Assembly (NCBI GenBank): GCA_951799405.1
Contig: OX637332.1
Location: 11,165,001-11,229,000, forward strand
Length of the DNA stretch: 64,000 bases
Reading direction: 5' to 3'
DNA from: Agapetus fuscipes
Lineage: Eukaryota > Arthropoda > Insecta > Trichoptera > Glossosomatidae
The number at the start of each line of letters is the position of its first letter. The first letter of the stretch is position 1. The translations under genes and the position numbers were made by a program. Shown piece after piece: positions 23,353 through 33,810 of the stretch. Below the pieces are notes generated by a model, which did no database searches, was not told the DNA's origin, and saw nothing but the letters and a program-made list of their open reading frames with translations.

Positions 23353-24436
23353 AGTGGCAGAAAAAATGTCTAACAAAACACGACTCTAACTTTAGAAGAT
23401 GATAGACTACGCTGATCACAAGAAATTCAAGACGTCGGATTTAAAACCGAGAAAGCACATCGCTCTTCATTTAATTGCATATCAAAAAAACACTGCAGAT
23501 TTCTTGAGGGAAACTTGAAACTTAATAAGCGCTAACTTATTTTTGCCCGCAATATGGAGCATCTGGGTCAATAATATCTGATCGCAAATCTCCCCTGGGC
23601 CGGGCAAGCCGTATCCCCGGATAGTTGTCCGAGGCAAACTTTATTGCATTTTTATTATTAATGTTCGCCATTTCATTCCGAGATTAACGAAGCCAGTTGA
23701 ATATCTAAAAGCCATAAACTGCGCTGAAATCCTAGATATTCCAATTAGCAAGCGACATCCATCACCACTATACACTTCGCCAAAAATATCTCTTTCAAAT
23801 GCTTGAATGTCAAAAATCGAAATTTGGTACAAAATGTGTTTCGTCTACTTTTCTCAAGGTTGCACGTTTGGCCCTCAGATATGTACAGACTGTTTATACT
23901 GTCATGTCTTGATAATTATTATTAATCGCTGTTAATTCTACGTTACTAAAAGCTTTAGGAAGTATGAAACACACAAGCCCCAGGTGTTTATTGATTTATT
24001 ACCTGGAATTTTGAAGATTCAATAACATAAGTATTAGTTGCTCGCGAGTTTTCGATTTCAATACAAAACAAATAAACAGTGTTTGAACATCATTATAATG
24101 TTGATTGGTAGTTTCGTTTGGTTCTTATATTTACATAAATTTTACCCTATGATATTCGGAAAAATCTAATCCACATCACTTAGAAAAAACAATGTAGACA
24201 AGTTGCATATTTTCATATACAACATTCAGCAACGTAGCTGACGCTCTACAGGTGAGGGTAGGCTGGATCCGTCTTCTCTTCACTGTTCCTCTGTCAGCTG
24301 GTTGTAAGGCAGCTGCCTTTCCAAGAATTCAAAATCACGATGTTAGGGGGCAAAGGGCGGGTCATTGTCCTATCGAAGAAGTGACGAGATGGTCAGAAAG
24401 AGAAGCAGATCAAAGTTCAGAAGAAAGCGGAGAGTA
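23353..24436. other. Unique sequence, no gene recognised
   Basis: A GC-richer stretch at about 23560-23640 and another at 24235-24430 break the AT-rich background. The latter has a 61-codon frame without a readable domain. Confidence 0.35.
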
Positions 24437-24930
24437 ATAATAATAATTATTTTTATTTCTATAGATAAATACAATACAATTTTGTAATAAGAGAAATACA
24501 TTTTGAACTATATATTGAACAAACTTTATTTTGGAGGGCTGGAGCCTAAACTAGGTCTTGCCTGTTCTTATAGGTCTCCAGTCACTTTGTGTGCGTGTGT
24601 GTGTGTGAGTGTATGTGTGTATTTGTGTGTGTGTGTGTGAGTGTGTGCACTCATTTTCAACCCACAACCTCCAAGAGAGATTCTGTAGCGGCATAATCAA
24701 GGTCTTGTAACCAGGATGCCACCTTCCTTTTGCATTCCAACTTTGTCAAAGAGTATACATCCACCTAACTATCAATCCTGTTGTATAAAAATGGACCCCG
24801 AAAGTGAAAGAATCTTTGTGCAAACGATGTTGAGACCGTGTTTCTAGGACACATGCCACTTCGCCTCGACAGAGTTGTAGAGTAGTTGTAACAAATCGGA
24901 AGTAGGAGAACAAGTAATTTATTCATAAAA
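24437..24930 (-). pseudogene. LINE fragment, RT C-terminus and 3' UTR
   Basis: Read on the minus strand from about 24880 to 24665, one frame gives a peptide with the segments TVSTSFAQRFFHFRGPFLYN and LTKLECKRKVASWLQDLDY, separated by one stop. This follows the usual end of non-LTR retrotransposon ORF2 proteins of the Jockey/CR1 type (...RGP.LYN.L......FK..L..WL). A 3' UTR follows, ending in an ATT microsatellite at 24436-24452. A long TG tract has expanded inside it (24589-24648). The copy is 5'-truncated and dead. Clade assignment is uncertain. Confidence 0.55.
24589..24648. repeat. TG/GT microsatellite
   Basis: About 60 bp of mostly TG dinucleotides with interruptions (GTGAGTG, GTATTTG). 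Confidence 0.9.
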
Positions 24931-26457
24931 CAGACGTCTTTTTATATCCCACAAAACAATAGATAACGGTATTTTATAAATACAGGGATGAGAACGAAAA
25001 GAGGGATGGGGCGTGAGAGTGTCGGTCCAATCGAGACAAATCTACAATTTTATCAAATTATTAGCGAATATTACAGCTTCTTCGGTATTTGCGAAAGCGG
25101 ACCCTGAAGTTGAAGTGTTTTTTATTATAAAGCCCGGTATATTCAAGGTTAGTAATACTTTAGTTAACTATTACTTGAACTATTATTGAAAATACTCAAG
25201 TTCGAGTTAACTAAAACCGAGAATTACCGAAATGACAAGCCCCGCCCCGCCCCCAAATCTTGTAAATAATAACAATGCCATTTAAAAGCTTTGAAACAAA
25301 CAACTGTTTATCAAAATCAAATGCTCAACCTTCATAAAGCTGGAAAACAACATAAAAAATCTTCAGTTTGCAACAATTTTGATGTATCTTTACATTAAAA
25401 AAGAACACCTGCTGTCAGTGAAGACATTTTGAAAATCGTAAATTAAAGTAACTATCAATTTACTGGCTTAATTCGGTGAGTGAACTATTATGATAATTAA
25501 ACTAAAATTTCATTTTAGTTAACTTTACGATACTTCAAAATATCGGGCCTAAGGGCCCACATTTCACATTACACATACGGAGATCACTTAAAACTATTCT
25601 CGGCTGAAATTATTTTCAGCAGTAACTGAAACGTAAAGGTTTAACGTAAATGGACTCTCAAGTCTAAATTTAGCTATCAAGCATGCATGTTGGATTTTAC
25701 AAAAATATTTTCTTGACCAATAGGTTGAAATGAGGAACCTCCCATTCTGTAAAAAAAACTTAATTTTCATCAATAACACTTCTTTGATAGGAAAACGCTG
25801 CATGAGTTGCAGGGCTTTTGCTCTTTAGCAAGTTTTTGTTATTTTGAAGATTCACATGTTTATTTTACAAGAGACTTCTGAATGGAGTCGAAGTGTTGCG
25901 TTGCGTTTTTGTTTGTGTTTTTTTTATTAAGGGATAGGTAAGGTTCAAAAAAGTTTAATTAGGATTTAGTCATTCTTAATAACGCCATTTTCCTTTGGTA
26001 AACAATTAAAAAATATTATTGTAATGTTTTTGGGTTCGGAAAGTCTCTAAATTCAAACATACAGGTCTTCTTTCAGGATTCTTATTTTCACTTAATTTAT
26101 TTTTACAATTTATATTTATTTTGAACACGTTTAGCAACTCAAATTTATTCTCACAGTTCAGCACCGCTAACACTCTTCAATCAAAGGCAACTATCTCACT
26201 GTCTGGGTGCACCCAATTTTGCTCCATTTATTGTAGTGACAGAAGTCTCTAGGGGGCCAATTTGCCAACACATTCTACCAGCTTCGAGAGTACAAAAGGA
26301 TCATTTAGTTTCTAGATTTCTTAAGCCTATAATTATTGCTACCTACTATGTACACCTATATTAATCTACTTTTGACATAACACTATAATAATTATTACTA
26401 CCTACGACGTACACCTATGTATATTAATCTACTATGGAAGGAAGGAAGGAAGGAACT
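24931..26457. other. AT-rich sequence with an R1 remnant
   Basis: A decayed plus-strand R1 lies at 25711-25875. A GGAA tetranucleotide run (26436-26453) borders the next SINE. No gene was seen. Confidence 0.4.
25711..25875 (+). repeat. R1 remnant, strongly diverged
   Basis: TTCTTGACCAATAGGTTG, then CTCCCATTCTGTAAAAAAAA, GAGTTGCAGGGCTTTTG and GATTCACATG follow the R1 order, with deletions. Confidence 0.55.
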
Positions 26458-26745
26458 AAGGAATGGAAGGTTGTGAATTCGGATCCCGGCGGAGCACAAA
26501 AATATACCATTTATATTTCGAATGTGCTCTTCGCTGGGTTGAAAAATTCATAAACCTTTACCAATGACCGGTCACCAAAGGTCCATCCAGCCTTACAGCA
26601 ACTGGGTCTTGCTTGAGTATTGGCGCTTTGTAGCGACGACCAAGCTCGTACACCTCTGCGGCACTACAACAAGTGTCATAGACCCCTAGAGTCTTTAGAA
26701 TCTAGGGAGTCTCCCACACAGGATTACTTAAAAAAAAATAAAAAA
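26458..26745 (+). mobile_element. SINE-A variant with a different tail (type 2)
   Basis: The 5' end is truncated within the tRNA head (only the box-B side remains, GGATCCCGGCGGAGCAC). The SINE-A body follows, including GGTTGAAAAATTCATAAACC and GACCAAGCTCGT. The usual GAGGTGTGATACACAC tail is then replaced from 26653 on by the type 2 tail, which ends in an A-rich run. It is a tail-exchanged relative of the copies at 4147 and 37199. Confidence 0.75.
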
Positions 26746-27147
26746 TTACATAACATTATGTTATAAGTAAAAATGTGTGCATGGAGAAAGCTTCTAGATC
26801 CATAGATTATTTTGGTGTAGAGATCCAATTAAAATGATAAACCTTGGGTGCGAACCGTTGTTGTTTTGTGTTGATTCTGTTTTATTAATAATTATCTTCC
26901 AAGTTGTTCAAATTTTAATTAATGTTGGTGTCTGACGTTATAGATTTATCCAGCCTTTTGGCGGGCTTTGCGGGGATTTGCATCCTATCACAGAGTAATG
27001 AATTTCAGGACAGTCCGCAGTTGGTCAGCTTTACATATCACAGGAATAAGGTTTTCCCAGCCATACTTGCTACGAGATATTATATGGGTGGCTTGGAGCA
27101 TTAACGAAAACATTACATGTAATATATAGAGTTTTCAACATACATCC
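26746..27147. other. Unique sequence, no gene recognised
   Basis: A GC-richer part at about 26920-27100 encodes a 60-codon frame with no domain. No repeat was seen. Confidence 0.35.
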
Positions 27148-27383
27148 GGACCGGTTCGTAGTTCAGTGGTAGCACTTTGGACTCTGAATAGAAGGTTGTG
27201 GGTTCGAATCCCGGCGGAGCACAAAAAATATACCATTTATATTTTCAAATTTGCTCTTCGCTGGGCTGAAAAATTCATAAACATTTACTAATGACCGGTC
27301 ACCAAAGGTCCATCCAGCCTTACAGCAACTGAGTTTTGCTTGAGAATTAGCGCTTTGTAGCGACGAAGACCAAGCTCGTAAAA
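27148..27383 (+). mobile_element. SINE-A, tRNA-only head, first half of a dimer
   Basis: It starts directly with the tRNA-like head GGACCGGTTCGTAGTTCAGT (box A TAGTTCAGTGG) and a canonical box B GGTTCGAATCCC at about 27202-27213. No 5S part precedes it. The body ends at the GACCAAGCTCGT block and is fused to a SINE-B head; neither tail type is present. Confidence 0.8.
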
Positions 27384-27650
27384 AGGTCGATAGCTCAATT
27401 GGTAGAATGCTTGCATTCCAGGCCGAGAGCAAGGGTTCGATCTCAAGGCTTACTCAGCCTTCACAAGAAAAGAGAACCAGCCTCCCCGAGAGCTGGGAAA
27501 TCCCCGCTTCAACTGAAAGTGGTTGGTGTGAGGCCAGCCCCCTTACCCGTAAAAATAAATAGGTCTCGAATCGCCACATGCGACCCCTTCGGGGATAACG
27601 CAGGGCAAGAAGTTACACTATATGTGTATCTTAGTTGCGTTTTTTTTCTG
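27384..27650 (+). mobile_element. SINE-B, full length, second half of a dimer
   Basis: Head GGTCGATAGCTCAATTGG (box A) and GGGTTCGATCTCA (box B). The body runs through GAGAACCAGCCTCC and GCTGGGAAATCCCC, then the GCCACATGCGACCCCTTCGG block, then GGCAAGAAGTTACACTATAT and the ATCTTAGTTGCG 3' end with a T run. This is the best plus-strand reference copy of SINE-B in the window. Confidence 0.85.
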
Positions 27651-27699
27651 TATCATTAAATGAGAAGAAACTTCAGTAATGACATTTTTTGATGTTATC

Positions 27700-27860
27700 G
27701 TACCTGAAGATGATCGAGTGATCGAAAACTTTCGTGTATATTAACTAGAATAAAATGAATAAATCGAGTGAAAATAAAACAGTGATTGTGAGAATTGTTT
27801 TGGTTCTGTAAAATTTAGTAGAAATCAAATATGAATTTTCGCAGTATTACACAAACCATA
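27700..27860 (+). mobile_element. P1 terminal unit (first of two in tandem)
   Basis: It opens with the hammerhead-like motif CTGAAGA-T-GATC-GAGT-GATC-GAAAAC (27704-27728). GAGTGAAAATAAAACAGTG follows, and it closes with ATGAATTTTCGCAGTATTAC and ACAAACC. The same order is seen at 28278-28425. Confidence 0.6.
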
Positions 27861-28091
27861 CAAATAATTTTCACTAAGTTTAAAAACGTTTCTTTTACAG
27901 TGTTTGTTGGTCCCTTGATAAATAATACCCAAAAAAAAAAATTATAATTGCCAAATAAAATGTAACAAACTTTATTTTTTATATTTTTTAGGGTGGATCT
28001 TTATTTTTTTGTTTATTTTATCTTGAAAGTATGCACGAAGCACTGGTCTGTTTTTGGGCATGCATTTAATAAAAAGCTGAATTATGTTATG

Positions 28092-28130
<39 letters not shown>

Positions 28131-28277
28131 CCCACATTTAAAAAAACCCACCCACTTTCTCCTCTCTAAATAAATACGCATTCCTTTCTAACAATACCTA
28201 CCTACTTAAAAACCCACTTTCTCTTCCCAAAATGTATTTGTTCTAACCCTTGTATTTTAATTTTAAAAACTTCAGTT
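27861..28277. other. AT-rich spacer between two P1 units, with A38 tract
   Basis: It is non-coding and contains an uninterrupted run of 38 A at 28092-28129. If P1 is a Penelope-like remnant, this would be its highly deleted interior. Confidence 0.4.
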
Positions 28278-28425
28278 AGCCTCTGATGATGAACCGAGCA
28301 GGTTCGACAGCGCTTAGGCAGTATAACTCATATGTGAAAATAAAAACTATGTGTTTTTTAAATAAAAAAGTTTTTTAATTATTAAATTAAAAATGAATTT
28401 TCACTCGGTGAATGTGCAAACATTA
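28278..28425 (+). mobile_element. P1 terminal unit (second of two in tandem)
   Basis: CTGATGA-T-GAACC-GAGCA-GGTTC-GACAG at 28282-28310, then TGTGAAAATAAAAACTATG, then ATGAATTTTCACTCGG and GTGCAAAC. The stem is longer than in the first unit and both arms have changed together. A27 follows at 28433-28459. Confidence 0.55.
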
Positions 28426-28427
28426 GA

Positions 28428-28463
<36 letters not shown>

Positions 28464-29414
28464 ATTATGTTTTTAAACACATGTTTTTTGTTCTTTTAAT
28501 TTTTATCCGACTATCCGACTTAAACTTGATACCTGATTTTGATGGTCAAAGGAATGAATTTTTTGTAATTTTTACATTGAAAATGGAAGAAATAAACAGT
28601 TTTAGGAGTAAAAAAGTGCTTGCCCTCATTGAAAAACAAGAATTTTAAATGTTTGCATCATTAGTAACTTAGGTTATGCATTTTCTACAATCTAACGATG
28701 AAACAGTATGATGTCTATTTTTAAAATGCAAAACGGAAAATACAAAAAATAAGAAACATGAACATAGTGCTTAACGTTTAAATGAATAAACAATACCTCA
28801 GAATTTATGAGTTTCTTGTTCATCTGAAAGACGGATTACGTGCCAAGCTACGTACTGTACACGTTGCGAAAATACTAACTGCATAGAACACTTTAATATT
28901 TACAAAAAACCTTGCAAACTCATAGCCGAGTCACACTTAAGTGCTCCCGATTCGATAAAATACCCATTTTCAATGCACCCCGAAGGAGCGAGGGTCATTC
29001 GCGCAGTTTTCCGACTTAATCTCAAGCGCCCCCCCGTATAACAAATGTCAGGCCCTTTAAAATGTAATCCGGCAGGGTTCTTACGTGACGGGCCCGCGTG
29101 CATGTAATATGTATAACAAGAAAACACGTGTATGGAAGGAGCCGTGAGAGGTCTTACTAGCGGTGCCTCAGGCAAGGGCCGCCCTTGTACCAAAACAAAC
29201 CACGGACTGAGATAGGCTCAAGCAACACAAGGCGGTGGTGAAACATACCACGTCCAAACATTGACGATACAGTGGGCATATTTGGAGTACGATGGTCTAC
29301 GTGATAATTAATATGAGGTGTTTTTATAAGTATATTCTTTTTCCGATAAAATGTAAATTAAATGTAGAGACCACGATCATAGAATATTGAGATTTGGCTT
29401 ATTTCTTTTGTTTG
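28426..29414. other. Unique sequence, GC-richer patch 28920-29260
   Basis: The patch has C- and G-runs (e.g. GCGCCCCCCCG at about 29027), includes a 97-codon frame on the minus strand (28900-29193) without any domain, and is not repeated in the window. A conserved noncoding element, promoter or unannotated exon is possible. Confidence 0.35.
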
Positions 29415-30130
29415 CAGCAAGCTGTTACACTCCATCGGTCCCGCAATCCGGAAGGCGCGATCCCCAAAATTAGTGCGTATTTGACGGCGAGGCTGTGTCA
29501 ACCTGACAGCACCACTTCCCCGCTGACCTTAGTGTCTGCCCCCTCACATTCACCTCAACGAGGGAAAACATGTCTGCCAGATATGACGGAGCCATACCGT
29601 TTAGGGCTTTAAATACAAGGTAGACCGCCCTCTCAGGAAAACGAAGCCAATGTAGTTCTTTCAACATTCTAGCGGTCGCATTCAGAACAGACTGAAATCT
29701 TTCAGTTGCTTCTTTGACTGGCCGATATATAGTGTGAAACAACAATCAATTCGAGACATCACAAAGGCACTCACCAATACTTCAACCACACCCGGTCGTA
29801 GACACCTCCTGATAACCCTTATTTGGCGTAGAGCAAAAAATTAAGCAGCTATTGTTGTCAACCTACTCCTCGATTATGAGATCTCGATCCAACGTAACTC
29901 ATAACTCTCACAGAGCTAGAGGGCTGGATCAAACCTCCCCCAATGGAGAGAGGTACTCCATTATCCAAGAGATGATCGCGCCTGGATGTGGCTGAGCACA
30001 TTAGTTCAGTCTTGTTGGCATTGAGGATAAGGCCATTTTCCTCCATCCACCCACCCACCTCCATGATGCAAACAGACATCCTGACTTTAAGGTCTTGATC
30101 TGTGGTAAAGACAAACTTTGATCTATGGTA
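29415..30130 (-). pseudogene. Decayed LINE of the CR1/L2 group, RT C-terminal half
   Basis: Minus-strand pieces in order: 30120-29910 gives EVGGWMEENGLILNANKTEL and TSRRDHLLDNGVPLSIGG. Next, in a shifted frame, comes VSAFVMSRIDCCFTLYIGQ. Then 29715-29530 gives ERFQSVLNATARMLKELHW and LVFKALNGMAPSYLADM, and finally a frame around 29470-29415 matches the FGDRAFR.AGP segment. It is the same family as 62762-63803, with frameshifts and a deletion between NATAR and LKELHW (about 10 residues lost). The catalytic YADD part is missing. It is non-functional. Confidence 0.85.
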
Positions 30131-30850
30131 AAGACAAACAGGTTTTTTCTTTATTTGTAACACTGCTTTTGGACTATTTTCATTTAAGAAATAACAAACT
30201 TTTTCGGTCCGCACACCATCATCTTTAAGTATCAGCCATAAATATTTGGTATACCTGATTATGATATGAGAATTGCATTTTTTTTACAAAAAAATAGCGT
30301 TACAAATAACTTGATTTTTCTCCTTCTTATTTTGAAAAAATAATAAAGAGTTTTCTTTCAGTGTGAATACAGAAATCGTTACAAATGTTGATATATTGTG
30401 TTGATGTAGACGACTTAATATACGTGTTATAATTTTAGATGATAAAAAATTGGGAAATTGCAATTAGGATGATAGACATAAATTTATAATTTAGAACTTA
30501 TTCTTAAAGAGGGAAAGTATGAAGTAGTAAAAGAAGAAAAAAGGGAAAAATGAGATTAAAATAAAATCGTAGACGCGTAGACCCGTAGATAAGTAGAAAT
30601 CGTTTATTTTTATAATAATCTGTACTTAATACACATAACAACTATTGACATTACTAGAAAATTACTTTCCGGAGTCTTTTGCCGTGGTCTGTGGGAGCTG
30701 GAGTTTTCGGACGTTTCACCCATTTCTACAATGGGCTTCTTCAGTGTGAAAATGAAATGATGAAAATGATCTTGACAAAACTGTGGAAAGCAACTTTCCA
30801 GCATCATTAACCGGTCGTATAAGCCTACAACTCCTATTCAACTATTTATG
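30131..30850. other. AT-rich sequence, no gene seen
   Basis: A 26-bp unit (GATCT.TGGTAAAGACAAAC) is duplicated in tandem at about 30096-30140 at the 5' edge of the LINE remnant. The frame at 30610-30807 (-) has no domain. Confidence 0.4.
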
Positions 30851-31118
30851 TAATTTAATAAATTAAATTTGCAAATATATATACATATTTTGACATTTAA
30901 TACTCATGTTTAATAATAAAAGTCCACAAGAAGGCACATGTAAGTTCGCGCTTACACATGCTGGATGTGTACATAAAATATAAACCAGACCTCTCATAAA
31001 TATATACACTTTGCAACTCATATCGCCTTTACCTGTAACCGGGGTAGCATTGACAAAAGCGAATCAAGTTTTTAAAGCATGGGGGATCAGTTTCATACCA
31101 ACCTATTAGTCAAGGAAC
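30851..31118 (-). repeat. R1 repeat, diverged subfamily
   Basis: The 5' end reads accaacctattagtcaagg. The core reads ACCGGGGTAGCATTGACAAA where most copies have ACAGGGGTGACATTGGCAAA. The 3' end is AATTTGCAAATAT without a clean tandem tail. Confidence 0.75.
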
Positions 31119-31549
31119 AACAAGTACTATTACTATACTGGAAAATATGTTTAGGGAAGCACTTCAATCTCACCTATTCACACGTTCGTATGAACAAGCG
31201 CTTTGGGATGATTTAGTATCGTGATTCACTAAACAAATTCCGGATTTAAATTTAATTACTTTATAAAAGCTTATTTTTTAATTGAAAGGCAGGTTTCAAT
31301 ATTTTAAAAGATAAGAAAAAAACATTTTGTGGATAGATTATATTCGAAAGAAACATTGTTTTTTTTTTATCTAAGAATACTTTTCATGGCGAATTGACTG
31401 ATGCTAGTCTAGCTTGTATATTTCTTTGCCGGCACGTTTCGATTCAAAGCTTTGCACGATTATTTTTTTGTGGAAACTGACTTCTACCATTCGCTCTTGC
31501 AGAACAAATACGATAGCTCAAGTCCATTTTCAGTGTTCGGTAGACAGTT
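31119..31549. other. AT-rich sequence, nothing recognised
   Basis: No reading frame of note and no shared repeat. Confidence 0.4.
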
Positions 31550-31697
31550 ACCTCGAGTATTGAACGTTGCGTAAACATCCCGCCTACGATAAAATGTATG
31601 GAAGATGGGACAGCGCCTCAGGTGAGTGCTTTATTTTTCACATATTTCACAGTTTACGCGATGGTTGAGAATTTACGCAATATTTTATACTCATGGT
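31550..31697. mobile_element. MITE-1 copy
   Basis: Left arm CTCGAGTATTGAACGTTGCG then TAAAC; right arm GTTTACGCGATGGTTGAG then AATTTACGCAATA and TATACTCATGG. The centre contains ACAGCGCCTCAGGTGAGTGC. Arms are inverted and imperfect. Confidence 0.6.
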
Positions 31698-32258
31698 AAG
31701 GTTAACTTCATATTTTATTCATTTTAACGTCTACCTGGTTTTAAAGACGCAGTTACAATTTTTTTATCGAGAATATTTTAGAATGTAACTAGAAAATGAC
31801 TTTATAAGCAGTATATAATTTGAGAAGTGTATAATTTTCATTCCCTTTTAGAAGGCTCTACTTTATTTCCGTTGTTTTCATGTAAATAAATTAAACCTGA
31901 GTATAAATGTATTCCTATAAACCTCCTTAAAGTATTTTTTTTCAAAGGTATATGTATAAAAAAATAATTAAAAAGCTTCAATGCTTGTATAAAAAGTGAC
32001 TTTTTTTGTTTTCAAGCTGATTATGAATTAAAAGATAAAAATAAAAACGATTCGGTTTTGATTACTGCTAGTTTCTTATAACTCTGCGAACAGTTTTGCT
32101 AACAAACCGTTTGCTTCTTCAGGTGACTATTTGTACTGTTGTATATTTGTATATTGAACGATTAATTACAGATTGAATTCTTCTACAATCAATACAATTG
32201 ATATGAATTCTTCATTACCAGAAAAGATGACACATTAAGGCTTAGTGGATGATCTTTA
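31698..32258. other. AT-rich sequence, nothing recognised
   Basis: No gene or repeat identified. Confidence 0.4.
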
Positions 32259-32487
32259 ATCTATCTATAATCTAAGTTGCAAAGATATATTAAAATTCAA
32301 AGCTCATATCAAATGCATGTTCATAAACAGGCACGTATTAGTTTGCGCTTACAAATGCCACATGGAGACTTCATTAAACACCAATCTCAAATGAACATAA
32401 GCTTTGCAACTCTTGTCAACTTTTCCTGAAACAGGGGTGACATTGGTAAAGTGAAGCAGCCTCATACCAACTTATAAGTCATGAAAT
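32259..32487 (-). repeat. R1 repeat, internal deletion
   Basis: The tail ATCTATCTATAATCTAAG is at the left. At the right the segment between AAAGTGAA and GCAGCCTCATACCAAC has lost the ACCATTTTTTACAGTATGGG stretch. Confidence 0.8.
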
Positions 32488-32569
32488 AAAAGTTCTCATT
32501 AAAAAATAGACAATATATTATGATGTATTTGAATTGCGAATCTACGGTAAATATTGTTTATTATATTTT

Positions 32570-32790
32570 CAAGTGTAAATCTGTTCACACAGTAAAAGTC
32601 CATTGTATTTTAAAAATTCAATTGGAAAACAACAAAGTTTTAATTCACTTTTTATTTTATTTTTTGCTCGAACGATTTTTTTATACAAATATTTGTAACA
32701 ATTATGCTCCTGAATATGCCTTATTAGGCGAAAACAAAAATAAAAATAAAAAGTGAATTAAACTTTATTTTTTAATATTATTTGTTTGGA
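32570..32790 (+). mobile_element. P1 copy
   Basis: The left part CACACAGTAAAAGTCCATTG matches 17730-17750. Inverted inner arms TTTTAATTCACTTTTTATTT (32638) and AAATAAAAAGTGAATTAAA (about 32743-32761) enclose the motif CTGAATA-T-GCC-loop-GGC-GAAAAC at 32710-32734. The core G of CTGANGA is changed to T here, so this copy could not act as a hammerhead. Confidence 0.55.
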
Positions 32791-33137
32791 AAACACTAGG
32801 TTTAATCATGACCTTGTTACGAAACCCCAGGGTTGGTTTTGCCTTTCTGTGTCCCCCGGTATTAGCTCTGTTTATCCATCACATTCCTTCTCAGTCACAC
32901 ACATACCGCAAACGTTTCGTACGGCCACTCTGTGTCTTCCCTCTGCGTCCTTGTGAGTCCATCTAATTATCTCGTCTAGGCTTTGATGGTAAATCGTTTA
33001 ATGTGCCACGGTCAACGCGGTTTGCTGACCTTTATTGATTGGACCATATCATGAAAACTGATCATAATTGGGGTAATTTATTTTTGTCCTTTATGTGATA
33101 ATTTACATGAAAATATTCACTTTTCAAAAACGTGTTG
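32791..33137. other. Unique sequence, no gene seen
   Basis: Somewhat richer in C and G than the flanks at 32820-33050; no frame or repeat recognised. Confidence 0.35.
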
Positions 33138-33421
33138 TTCCTTGACTTATAGGTTGTTGTTCCTTGACTTATAGGGTGTTATGCGGCTGACCACCCATAA
33201 TATAAAAATTGGTTCACTTTGCCAATGTCACCCCTGTTTCAGGGAAGGACGGCAAGAGTTGCAAGGCTTATGTTCATTTGAGATTGGGTTTTTATATTGT
33301 AGGTCCACATGCGGCATGTGTTAGCGCGAAATTATGCATATCTGCTTGTGGGAATGCATTTAGTATAAGTGTTAAGTGATATATGTCTTTGCAGCTTAGA
33401 TTAGATTAGATTAGATTAGAT
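33138..33421 (+). repeat. R1 repeat with duplicated 5' end, TTAGA tail
   Basis: The sequence GTTGTTCCTTGACTTATAGG occurs twice in a row (33132-33174), then the normal R1 follows. The tail is a clean array of TTAGA units (33396-33420). Confidence 0.88.
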
Positions 33422-33490
33422 GTACTTTGAGGCATACATGAAGATTAGTTTGTTGTTAAAATCTGTAACATAATATTATGAATTGAAACT

Positions 33491-33541
33491 ATAATCTTAG
33501 TTGCAAAGATATATTAACATTTAAAATTCATATCCAATACC
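33491..33541 (-). repeat. R1 3'-end fragment
   Basis: ATCTTAGTTGCAAAGATATA and following TTTAAAATTCATATCC, cut off by the tail of the next copy. Confidence 0.65.
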
Positions 33542-33543
33542 AT

Positions 33544-33810
33544 ATCTAAATCTAAATCTAAATCTAAATCTAAGCTGCAAAGATATGTATCATTTGAGAT
33601 TCATATTAAATGCATTCTCACAAGCAGACATGCATAATTTTGCGCTTACACATGCTGCATGTGGACCTACAATTTAAAAATACCCAATCTCAAATGAACA
33701 TAAGCCCTGCAACTCTTGCCGACCTTCCCTGAAGCAGGGGTGACATTGGCAAAGTGAACCATTTTTTACAGTATGGGTGGTCAGCCGCATACCAACCTAT
33801 CAGTCAAGGA
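33544..33810 (-). repeat. R1 repeat, full length, TTTAGA tail
   Basis: The tail appears on the plus strand as repeated ATCTAA/CTAAAT units (33544-33571), a different unit from the copy at 33138. It was probably inserted into the older R1 3' fragment at its left. Confidence 0.88.

Noticed and set aside
27384..27455. tRNA gene
   Set aside because: Boxes A and B are good, but no cloverleaf with paired acceptor stem can be drawn and the sequence continues into a SINE-B body; same for 1955-2027, 34888-34958 and 42909-42990.
33396..33420. Interstitial telomeric repeat (TTAGG-like)
   Set aside because: The unit is TTAGA/TTAGATT and always lies at the R1 3' end, so it is a LINE tail.
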